Part shown: in pieces, positions 1-8,300 of the stretch
Layout: each line of letters starts with the position of its first letter
Position numbering within the stretch: position 1 is the first letter of the stretch
Assembly (NCBI RefSeq): GCF_009496285.1
Contig: NZ_WIJK01000037.1
Coordinates: 1-11,344, forward strand
Origin: Streptococcus mitis
GTDB lineage: Bacteria > Bacillota > Bacilli > Lactobacillales > Streptococcaceae
Direction of reading: 5' to 3'
Length of the DNA stretch: 11,344 nt
Position numbers and translations under genes: made by a program
Notes under the pieces: generated by a model
Database searches by the model: none
Told to the model about the DNA's origin: nothing
Seen by the model: the letters and a program-made list of their open reading frames with translations, nothing else

Positions 1-419
1 CTTTGCCAGAATACGAGATTCTTCTCTCTATTCCTGGAATAGCTGAAACCACAGCGACAAGTATTATTGGCGAACTTGGTGACATTCGTCGATTTCACTC
101 TGCCAATCAAATCAATGCTTTTATCGGCATTGACCTCAGACACTATGAATCTGGAAATTTTCTAGCTAAGGAACATATCACTAAACGTGGGAATCCCTAT
201 GCCAGAAAGATTCTTTTTAAGTGCATTCATAACATAGCTTCAGCTAGCCATACCAATCCTTGTCATATCGCAGACTTCTATGAGAAACGGAAAAGACAAT
301 CGCAAGTGACTTCAACTAAACCACACACGATTGCCTCTATACATCGTCTCATTAGAACAATGTATTACCTCATAACGCATAACAAACTTTATGATTATAC
401 TTCTACCCAAAATCGGTAA
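1..419 (+). CDS. IS110-family transposase, C-terminal part (5' end outside window)
   Basis: The reading frame is open from the left edge and ends at TAA 417-419; no start is visible, so the first codon in frame (TTG at 3) is internal. The roughly 139 residues match the C-terminal Transposase_20 domain of IS110/IS116/IS902 recombinases: LLSIPGIAETTA at the start, then GELGDIRRFHSANQINAFIGI, then YESG and HITKRGNPYARKILF. The Ser of YESG (codon 150-152) sits where the family carries its conserved serine; the N-terminal RuvC-like DEDD domain would lie left of the window. These enzymes move the element through a circular intermediate, guided by an element-encoded bridge RNA (family knowledge). 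The visible part has no frameshift or stop, so the copy may be intact. It converges on gpmA. Confidence 0.88.
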   Translation, partial: LPEYEILLSIPGIAETTATSIIGELGDIRRFHSANQINAFIGIDLRHYESGNFLAKEHITKRGNPYARKILFKCIHNIASASHTNPCHIADFYEKRKRQSQVTSTKPHTIASIHRLIRTMYYLITHNKLYDYTSTQNR

Positions 420-442
420 AATTGTTTATGCCATATTATTGT

Positions 443-504
443 AACGCCTTATCAAAAAAATCACCAGATAAGGTGTTGATTTAGTGTACACTTTTTTCAC
501 TAAA
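443..504. repeat. Two consecutive inverted repeats behind the IS110 transposase
   Basis: Two hairpin-forming inverted repeats start 24 nt after the transposase stop. The first pairs AACGCCTTATC (443-453) with GATAAGGTGTT (467-477), 11 bp with one G:T pair and a 13-nt loop. The second pairs TTTAGTG (480-486) with CACTAAA (498-504), a perfect 7 bp. Neither has a proper U-tract, so they are not obvious terminators. They may belong to the structured right end of the insertion sequence; the element boundary cannot be placed from this sequence alone. Confidence 0.45.
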
Positions 505-531
505 CTTTAGTTCAGAAAAAGACAATTTCCT

Positions 532-561
532 TAGTTTGACTATGGAAATCAAACTATTTTT
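532..561 (+). terminator. Likely intrinsic terminator after the IS110 transposase
   Basis: TAGTTTGA (532-539) pairs perfectly with TCAAACTA (549-556) across a 9-nt loop, and five T residues (557-561) follow on the + strand. The stem is AT-rich, so efficiency may be modest. An alternative pairing of ATTTCC (525-530) with GGAAAT (544-549) overlaps it and would exclude it. Confidence 0.5.
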
Positions 562-593
562 CATCAAATACCTTGATATACTTGACAAATGGT

Positions 594-635
594 AGAAAAG
601 GACTCAGTCCTGTGCAATACAGAACTAAATCCTTT
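594..635 (-). terminator. Terminator of gpmA
   Basis: Read on the - strand, this is a 17-bp hairpin (arms 619-635 and 597-613, loop 614-618). It includes three G:U pairs and no mismatches, and ends in CCTTTTCT. It lies about 60 nt beyond the gpmA stop and is the only good terminator shape on that strand there. The core also contains a near palindrome AGGACT-C-AGTCCT at 600-611. Confidence 0.6.
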
Positions 636-696
636 GCTTAAATTATTTGTGTAACTTTTTGAGATCGATATAAATCAATCCTAGACTTACAATTTT

Positions 697-1389
697 TTAT
701 TTACCAAGGTAGTATTCAGAAACTACGTTCAATTTTTCGTCGAATTCGAATACCAATGGTGGGAAGTTAGGGATTTCCACGTCCATGATTTCGTCGTCTG
801 ACAAGCGTTTGATGTGTTTTACAAGGGCACGGATTGAGTTACCGTGAGCTCCTACGAATACGTTTTTACCATCTTTAAGTGCTGGAGCGATTTTGTCTTC
901 CCAGAATGGAAGGGCACGTTCCAAAGTCACTTTCAAGTTTTCAGCATCTGGGATAACTGAGTCGTCAAGTGAAGCGTAACGACGGTCAGTATGTGCTGAG
1001 TATTCGTCATCATGAGGCATTGCAGGAGGCAATACATCGTATGAACGACGCCAGATGTGAACTTGCTCATCACCAAATTGTTCAGCTGCTTCAGCTTTGT
1101 TTTTACCAGTCAAACCACCGTAGTGACGTTCGTTCAAGCGCCATGATTTTTCAACTGGAACCCACAATTGGTCAGATGCTTCAAGAGCCAAGTTAGTTGT
1201 TTTGATTGCACGTTTCAATACTGAAGTATAAGCTTGGTCAAATTCGATACCAGCTTCTTTGATCAATTTACCAGCGTCAATCGCTTGTTGTGTTCCTTTT
1301 TCAGACAAATCAACATCAGCCCAACCAGTGAAAAGGTTAGCTTTGTTCCATTCAGACTCACCGTGGCGAGCAAAAACCAATTTTACCAT
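697..1389 (-). CDS. gpmA: 2,3-bisphosphoglycerate-dependent phosphoglycerate mutase
   Basis: This cytosolic glycolytic enzyme interconverts 3-phosphoglycerate and 2-phosphoglycerate through a phosphohistidine. The 230-residue product has the normal length for the dimeric or tetrameric dPGM family. The signature ARHGESEWN places the phospho-acceptor His at residue 9. Arg60 (LKRAIKTT), Glu87 in [11 protein letters not shown] (catalytic acid/base) and His182 in [11 protein letters not shown] complete the active site. The family insert [15 protein letters not shown] is present at about 111-125. The ATG at 1389 is supported by AAGGAG at 1400-1405 with a 10-nt spacer. It is transcribed alone, bounded by the terminator of the upstream gene (1482-1511) and by its own (594-635). 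An AT-rich stretch with TAAAAT and TAGAAT around 1433-1448 could hold its -10, but I see no convincing -35. It is a conserved housekeeping gene with nothing abnormal in it. Confidence 0.97.
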   Translation of the reverse strand: MVKLVFARHGESEWNKANLFTGWADVDLSEKGTQQAIDAGKLIKEAGIEFDQAYTSVLKRAIKTTNLALEASDQLWVPVEKSWRLNERHYGGLTGKNKAEAAEQFGDEQVHIWRRSYDVLPPAMPHDDEYSAHTDRRYASLDDSVIPDAENLKVTLERALPFWEDKIAPALKDGKNVFVGAHGNSIRALVKHIKRLSDDEIMDVEIPNFPPLVFEFDEKLNVVSEYYLGK

Positions 1390-1458
1390 TTGATGGATAC
1401 TCCTTTTATTTTCCGAGGTTTCCCTCGTTTATCTATTCTATTTTACACAATTTTTCAC

Positions 1459-1482
1459 AAAAAAGCTAGTCAAAATCGACTA
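1459..1482 (-). terminator. Second, weaker tandem terminator hairpin
   Basis: On the - strand, TAGTC pairs with GACTA (arms 1478-1482 and 1467-1471), followed after two bases by six T residues (A at 1459-1464 on +). It lies directly behind the stronger hairpin at 1482-1511 and may act as a backup. The short 5-bp stem limits confidence. Confidence 0.35.
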
Positions 1483-1511
1483 AAAAGAGAAGAGGTGACC
1501 TCCCCTTCTCT
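1482..1511 (-). terminator. Terminator of the small membrane-protein gene
   Basis: On the - strand, AGAGAAG begins a G-rich arm (about 1500-1511) that pairs with CCTCTTCTCT (1486-1495), followed by five T residues (A at 1482-1486 on +). It is about 10 nt beyond the stop of the membrane-protein gene and separates it from gpmA, so the two genes are not an obvious operon. Confidence 0.75.
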
Positions 1512-1521
1512 CAATAAACAA

Positions 1522-1890
1522 CTATTCTTGAACTTGAAATTGTTTCAAACTTGTTAGGAATAGGGCGCTACCGATGACAATGACGATACCACCAATCCAG
1601 CCTAAAAATGGAATCAATCCGACTACAGAACCTACGATTAACAAAACAGATGGCGCCATTGACATGCGCTTATCATCCTTATAGTAGATTAGAGAGAGAA
1701 TTCCAAGAATGAGAGTTGCGATTTTTACTAAGGTAAAAACAATGAAGATAATCGCTAAAACTACTCCTGCAAAATCTTCATTCGCAAAAATAGATGCAAC
1801 CATTAATATTACGACTGGCAAAATTGCCAAGAGCGAGCCTGAGATAGTCCCAATAATTCCAGCAATTTGCGCTAGTGTTTTTGTCTTCAT
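1522..1890 (-). CDS. Small four-helix integral membrane protein, function unknown
   Basis: The product is 122 residues and almost entirely hydrophobic. Helices are expected at about 5-29 (start to SIFA), 35-63 (FAGVV to SLIYY), and two between about 75 and 116 (SVLLIVGSVVGLIPFLG, then IGGIVIVIGSALFLTSL), with a short charged loop YYKDDKRMS in between. It resembles the small multi-pass proteins grouped as DUF4064 in Gram-positive bacteria, but I cannot confirm that. The start is ATG at 1890: GAAGGAG lies at 1897-1903, 6 nt upstream. A longer frame from TTG at 1905 would place this ribosome site inside the coding sequence and is rejected. It has its own promoter and terminator, so it is probably monocistronic. 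There is no catalytic motif and no signal for a specific role. Confidence 0.8.
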   Translation of the reverse strand: MKTKTLAQIAGIIGTISGSLLAILPVVILMVASIFANEDFAGVVLAIIFIVFTLVKIATLILGILSLIYYKDDKRMSMAPSVLLIVGSVVGLIPFLGWIGGIVIVIGSALFLTSLKQFQVQE

Positions 1891-1896
1891 AAATAT

Positions 1897-1903
1897 CTCC
1901 TTC
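1897..1903 (-). promoter_or_regulatory. Shine-Dalgarno site fixing the start at 1890
   Basis: GAAGGAG on the - strand, 6 nt before ATG 1890. It overlaps the alternative TTG at 1905-1903 and so decides for the shorter 122-residue protein. Confidence 0.8.
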
Positions 1904-1920
1904 AAATTTTAATAATTGTT

Positions 1921-1948
1921 ATTCTACCATATTTTAGGTTAAATTCAA
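1921..1948 (-). promoter_or_regulatory. Promoter of the small membrane-protein gene
   Basis: On the - strand, -35 TTGAAT (1943-1948), a 16-nt spacer, and -10 TAGAAT (1921-1926) preceded by TGG, giving an extended -10 of the kind frequent in streptococci. Transcription should begin near 1914, leaving a leader of about 24 nt that carries the ribosome site. Confidence 0.65.
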
Positions 1949-2003
1949 AGCTTTTCCAAGTAGACCACAATATCATCAGTGGCACTTTATTTTCCTTAAG
2001 TCA

Positions 2004-2108
2004 TATAGTAAATTGAAATAAAGTATGAACAATTCGATTAGGAAAGTCAAACTAATTTCTAGAAATATTTTTAGCAGTCGTAATGTACTATAGATTCAAT
2101 CTGCTATA
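2004..2108. mobile_element. RUP-like element, copy 1 (105 bp)
   Basis: The element is bounded by TATAGTAAATTGAAATA (2004-2020) and by an inverted end reading ATTCAATCTGCTATA (2094-2108). Length, ends and interior (a CAATTCGATTAGG-like block, then AATTTCTAGAAAT) match my memory of RUP, a non-autonomous repeat of about 107 bp in S. pneumoniae and relatives, thought to be mobilised by IS630-Spn1 and to insert at TA. It has no coding capacity. The identity rests on recalled consensus features, not on an alignment. Confidence 0.65.
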
Positions 2109-2119
2109 AATTCCTTTTT

Positions 2120-2229
2120 TATAGTAGATTGAAATAGAATATGGACAAATTGATGAGGTAATTTTAAAGTAATTTCTAACAATGCTTTAAAAAAACTATG
2201 ATGGACTATTCTAAACTCAATTTGTTATA
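2120..2229. mobile_element. RUP-like element, copy 2 (110 bp)
   Basis: It begins TATAGTAGATTGAAATAGAA (2120) and ends CAATTTGTTATA (2229), with imperfect terminal inversion. Interior blocks GGACAAATTGATGAGG and AATTTCTAACAATGCTTT align with the same positions of the copy 11 bp to its left. The right end has drifted more than the left end, which suggests an old insertion. Both copies lie between the promoter of the small membrane gene and the terminator of the protease gene. Confidence 0.65.
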
Positions 2230-2245
2230 TATGAATTTCCAGAAC

Positions 2246-2277
2246 AAAAATCCCTAAGTCCTTTTAGACCTAGGGAT
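2246..2277 (-). terminator. Terminator of the M26 protease gene
   Basis: On the - strand, ATCCCTAGGTC (2267-2277) pairs with GACTTAGGGAT (2250-2260) over a 6-nt loop, 11 bp with one G:U, followed by a run of T residues (A at 2246-2250 on +). It starts about 30 nt after the protease stop. Confidence 0.8.
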
Positions 2278-2307
2278 AATGCTACTTATTAAAAGTAAGT
2301 TTGCAGC

Positions 2308-5300
2308 TTATTTGGTAAAGATAGACTGACGGAAGTCATCTGTTGTACGAAGATAAGCATTATAAATCTTTTTCTTCAGTAAGTTAACCCAGCTAGCTTC
2401 GACGCGGCTTGTAGCATTGTCAATATTACGAACATCCTCTGCTGTCGCCTCATCCATTAGCTTTTGCATATCTTTATAAGATCGAATAGTTACTTGCTTC
2501 GTACTATTTGGGTTTCTGAGTTCATACTCAATGGTGATCGGCTTCAATTTTGTCAATTGGTCAATCCGCTCTTGGTACATGGCCTTCTTAAAGGCTGCCC
2601 AAGAGTCATACTCACCTTTGAAGACATTTTCCAAAACCTTCTGGTCTGTCACTAGACCAACATCTCTTCCGAGCCATCCATCCCAAGTTGTACTGCCCTC
2701 TTTCAGAGCTTCTTCTGACAACTTACCAGATACATATGGAACAAATCCTTCATGATAGCCCTTAGCTGCCAGCAACTCATAGGCTGTACGACGGAACATA
2801 ACATCACCTGGAGCACCAGTTGGATTGCTAAGTGCTGAATAAATTGGAGAGAACAGACTGAGACTGAGATAACCATTTCGTCCATACTTGCCACTATCCT
2901 TGTTTTCTCGTCGAGTAATGACATCATTATCAATCAAGGATTCAAAGGTTTTTAGTTTCTTAATCTCTTCAGCAGTGAAGGTCCTTGTTTGGTTACCAGC
3001 ATGGGTTTGTTTACCATACTTGTCAGTAATGTAGTAGTTTTCCATTTTTCTAAACCACTTCATTTTAGCTTCATCTGTCTGCTTCAGGATAGAGCTTGCT
3101 TCTAGGTAATCCAGCGTATAGATCATATCAAACATACCATGAACGTAGTCTTTTAGATCTGCTGCATTCTGAACGCGCTCTTTAAAGTTATAAGTATGGA
3201 GACGTGTCTTCGAATCCTTATCAACCTTGAATAGAGTATTGAGGGTGATTGTCGCTTCATCTGGGCTTGGTGTAGATTGCAAAAGACCACGAGCATAAAG
3301 TTCTGCTCCTAGACCTTCACGACGACCAAAGCCTTCAAAATAAATGGCCCCATCCGAGTTGTGTGTCATCTCGTGTGTATAAACAGAGTTTCCGTAATCT
3401 TCTAGCAGACGAGCATTGTCAAAATGGGTCACACTTCCTGTTGCGTAAGCATTATAGCCCTTGCTTGGATACCACTTACCAGCTGGTCCAAAGAATTCCT
3501 GCATCGCAGTGGATTGCTTGTCATTTGGTTGAGCCCAATATCTTTGACCATTCTTATCTTTGAGAGCAAAACCATCATAAACTAAGACCGAACGGAAGAG
3601 TTTATCCTTGCTTTCATCACTTAAAATCTTGTACCAAAAATCGTAATGGTCTCTCTGCCATTCAGCTGACTTTCTCACTCGATCTTCAACATAACTAGCA
3701 AGTTCAGCATCTGTACGGACCTTCCCATCAACAATATCTCGGTAACGATCATAGGCTCCCATAGAGATGGTAGACATATTGGAAATGATGTAGACACCCT
3801 TTTCAGTCATGGTCAAAAGTGGTAGCAACATACCCTTATGTTCCCAATTGTCAGATGTAATCTTATCATAAACTCCGACAGAGTACTTACTCTTATCATT
3901 CGCATTGTCTTGGAGAGCCTTAGCTTCTGCAATGTCCGACTTAGCCTCGATAATATAGGCTTTTGTATTATCCTTGAGCCATTCATTATTGGTCTTATAC
4001 GGCAAAAAGAGATTACGATAACTTTCTAGATAATTGAACAAGCCTCGCTTACCAGTTGCCTCAGACAAGGAAGTATCATAAGTTTGATAAGTATTTTTTG
4101 CTTTGAGATTTTCAAAACCAGAGCGACCTAAGGCAATGATCGTGTCTAGTGTAGACGCATCATTATTACCAAAGAAATCAAACTTATAGGCAGATAAATC
4201 TTTGACATTGATGGTGTCATAATTGATGTTATACCAACGATTTAGGTAGGTTAAACCGACTAAGAAGGCTTCTTTATTATCAGTGATTTGCTTAGCGATA
4301 TAATCAGCTACTACAGTTCCCTCAGTATTGATGGACTTGTCCATAGCCAGAACCTTGCGTAACTCCACAGATAAGTTAGCCTTGACTTGATCAAAGGCTT
4401 TATCCAAATAAAGATCATCCAGAGATGTTTCTGCATTTATACCTAAGACCGTTCTCACAGCAGCTGAATCTAAAACCACCTTATTCAACTCTGGTAAAAC
4501 TTTGGTGAGAATCTTGCTGTAGTCAGATAGGAAGGCTTCCGGAGTATAGAGAAGATTCAAGTCCTTGATGGTATATTCTGCTATAGCCTTATTTTTAAAG
4601 TCTCCCTTATAGGTAACTTCTAGATACTGAATGGTATTGTCTTCGTAATGAAGCATGAGACGATTGATGCCTGTCTTATTTCCGTGAATGTCTGTGATGA
4701 TCTGCTGATCTTTCATCGGAACTACATCGAGTAAATAGCTGGTGTTGAGCTTATGATCCTCTGCTAGTTTGTTGGCATAAGCTACGATTGTTTCTTTGTT
4801 ATAGAATGGCAGAAGTTTTTCCATGTTTACGTAAGCTATAGCACGGTTACTGTCTACTTTCTTCGCCTTACTATAATCTACTGCATAGAGGTTCAGATTG
4901 GTGTCATCTAAGCTTGTCGTGATTCCAAACTCTTCTAGCTTGTCTTGGGCTTGTTCAAGACTAAGCTTAGAGCTAGTAAATGGATCTTCTGCTAGAGTTT
5001 CAATTCCTTCAACTGCATAAGCATTTGTGATACGGTTATTTTTATAACCTTGATCGCCAGAAATACTATAGACTCTTGATCCACTAACATTACTCAAGAC
5101 GTTGTCAATCAAACCATTGTAGTAATTTGAACCAACTACTCCACCAATTTGGCCATTCTTGGTTGAGTTCTGAATTTTCCCTGATGCATAGGAATTAGTA
5201 ATACGAGCATTGGCTTCCAAGCGCCCAACTAAACCTCCAAAGCGTTGCTCATTAGTCTTGGCACTCGCTAAAATCGTAACATCTGCTCTACTTTGTGTCA

Positions 5301-8300
5301 GTAGGGAAGCATTTCCTTTCAGATTTGCGACCAAACCTCCAACATTATAGGCCTTGCTTTGCTTATCGTTAGTCTGTATAGTACCTGTAAAGGAACTATT
5401 TGTAATTTGCGTGTTAGTTGCAACAACCACTAGCCCTGCAACCTGACTGGCATTCCCTACCACGGCAACTCGCCCTTGAGCAGAGACATCTTGAATGTGA
5501 GCATTTTCCGCAGAACGGGCCAAGCTTGCAGAATCATAAGTCCCAACAATATTGACATCCTTCAAATCGATATTTGTAATCCTTGCACCACTCTTGAGAT
5601 TTTCAAACAAAGGCTTGGCTAGGTTGTAAATAGCATACTGTTTACCATTATGACTACCTGTAAGGCTACCTGTAAAGTTGTTTCGTAAATAAACATAATC
5701 GCTTGGTGCCAAGCTTACTTCACTAGCATCTAAATCAGCTCCTAGTACATAGTTGCCTGCCATGTTGCTCTTCATTGCTTCTAACAGACTTGCAAAACTA
5801 GTATAGACACCTTGCTGATTTGAATGAGACTTGCTGATGTAGAAGTCATATCCTGGTTTATAACCCGTTTCACTTTCTTGGACAAGCTCAGGCAGAGATA
5901 CAGTAACCTTATAAACTTCCCTACCATCTTTAGTGCTTTCGGCAATACTCTGAACTGGCAGGAGCATTTCTTTCGACTCGGCAGACTTAACTTTGACAAA
6001 GTAATTTGACAAATCGCTTGGAACTGCATTCATAGAAATCAAGCGTTTATACTGATCATTTTCCTTGCTGTAGAATTCAACGGATTCTACATTTCGGATA
6101 GAAATTTTCTTATACTCGAGTTCAAATTGACGACTGTCCTTTTCAAAGTCTGTAACCTGACCTTGATCTAATTCGTAGGTTAATTTTGTCTTCAAAGTAT
6201 AATCTGTATAATGATCCAAATCACCAATCTTGAGACTGCCTGCAAAATTCGTAATCGGAAGTGAGCGTACAAGCTGGTCACCTTCATATAATTCTGCTGT
6301 AGCTGTCCGTAATGATTGAGTTTCATCAGTCAGGTTGTACTGAACCGTAACAGAACGATCTTCTGGATTTTCTGTAAGACTGAGGATACTTAGATTTGGT
6401 CTAACTTTTGCAACTCCATTTAGAGCCGTTCTGGCTGCTGTCAAGTTCGCCAAGGCTTGATCAACTTGAACTTGGCTAGCTAGTCGATTTGCTAAAACTG
6501 TCTCTGCATTTGCAAATTCTCTTGTAAAGTTTGTTTTTTTATCTGAGTCAGCATTTTTGTATTTGAAGCTATCCTGGATGTCTTGACTTTCTCGGTATTC
6601 TGTTTGTAAAGCTACCTTAGTGACATCTGGGCCCTGTAATTGCTCTTTCGCATTCTCAATGCTTGCAACTGCTTGGTTGACTTGCTCTTGGCTAGCTTCT
6701 GATTGCGTCAATAATTCTTGACCTTTAAGGAGTGCCGAGTCGTAACTAATTTGGCGAGTTGAGATATCGTTAAAATAACGTGCCTGTGATTTAACTTGCT
6801 CTGCTTCCGACAATAGATTGTAGAGAGGAATTAAATCAAATTCATCCAATGCTTCAACCTTTGGAGCATCATTTGGAATCATAAACGGACTTGCTGTTCC
6901 AATCTTAACAATCTGAGTCACTGGTGGCAAGGTTTCTTCATTAGATAATTCTAGACGATCCAATTCTTGATTATTTGAATAGTAGACCCTAGTTTTGATT
7001 GTACGCTCACCTTCCACTCCAGGAACACTTACAATACGTGAATCCTTGACCAACTCATCAGTATACTGCTCCTCAATCTTAAAGGCTACTTTTTCAACTC
7101 TCGTTTCATCTACATAGCTAAGCTCTAACTCAGGAAGGTCAAAACTTGGTGTAGGCTCTGTGCCAGCTGTGCCGACTGGGTCTGTATACTCTGGTAATTC
7201 ATAAACTGAGGCTGGACCGTCGCCTGCTGTGCCTACTGATTCTGTATACTCTGGTAATTCATGAACAGGGGCTGGATCGTCGCCTGCTGTGCCTACTGAA
7301 TCTGTGTAACCTGGAACGTCGTGAACTGGAGCGGGTTCGTCACCTGCTGTGCCGACTGGGTCTGTATACTCTGGCAAGTCATGAACCGGAGCAGGTTCGT
7401 CACCTGCTGTGCCGACTGGGTCTGTGTACTCGGGAACCTCATGAACTGGTGTAGGCTCTACACCAGATGTGCCGACTGGTTCTGTATACTCGGGAATTTC
7501 GTAAACTGGAGCGGGTGCGTCACCAACTGTGCCGACTGGTTCTGTATACTCTGGTAATTCATGAACCAGGGCTGGATCGTCGCCTGCTGTGCCGACTGAA
7601 TCTGTATATTCTGGGATTTCGTGAACTAGAGCTGGTTCAGCACCTGCTGTGCCGACTGGGTCTGTATATTCTGGGACTTCATGAACGGGGGCAGGTTCGT
7701 CACCAACTGTGCCGACTGATTCTGGGTACTCTGGTAATTCATGAACGGGGGATGGATCTGTACCAGCTGTGCCGACTGGATCTGTATATTCTGGGAATTC
7801 GTGAACTGGGGATGGATCGTCACCAGCTGTGCCCAACGAATCTGTATACTCTGGCAATTCGTGAACCAGAGCGGGTTCGTCGCCTGCTGTGCCGACTGAA
7901 TCTGTGTACTCTGGCAGTTCGTGAACCAGAGCTGAGTCTTCACCAGCTGTGCCTACAGGATCTGTATATTCTGGAATATCATGAACTGGAGCTGGAGCTT
8001 CACCGGCTGTGCCCAACGAATCTGTATACTCTGGCAATTCGTGAACCGGAGCGGGTTCTGCACCTGCTGCGCCTACTGGTTCTGCGTACTCTGGAACTTC
8101 ATGAACGGGAGCGGGTTCGTCGCCTGCTGTACCAACAGGTTCTGTGTACTCTGGCAAGTCATAAACGGGGGCGGGTTCTGTACCTGCCGTGCCGACTGGA
8201 TCTGTATACTCGGGAACCTCATGAACCGGAGCTGGGGCGTCGCCTGCTGTGCCGACTGTTTCTGTATACTCTGGTAATTCATGAACTGGGGCGGGTGCGT

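Noticed and set aside
1414..1427. CGAGG/CCTCG hairpin in the gpmA leader as a riboswitch or terminator
   Set aside because: The stem is only 5 bp with no T-tract, and no larger structured leader surrounds it.
697..1557. + strand open frames at 969-1196 and 1234-1557
   Set aside because: They lie opposite gpmA and the terminators, have no ribosome site, and the gpmA frame is certain.
1891..1905. TTG at 1905 as start of the small membrane protein
   Set aside because: The added five codons are themselves the Shine-Dalgarno sequence of the ATG at 1890.
2703..2933. Minus-strand 76-codon frame inside the catalytic domain region
   Set aside because: It is in a different frame within the intact protease gene, with no start context and no recognisable product.
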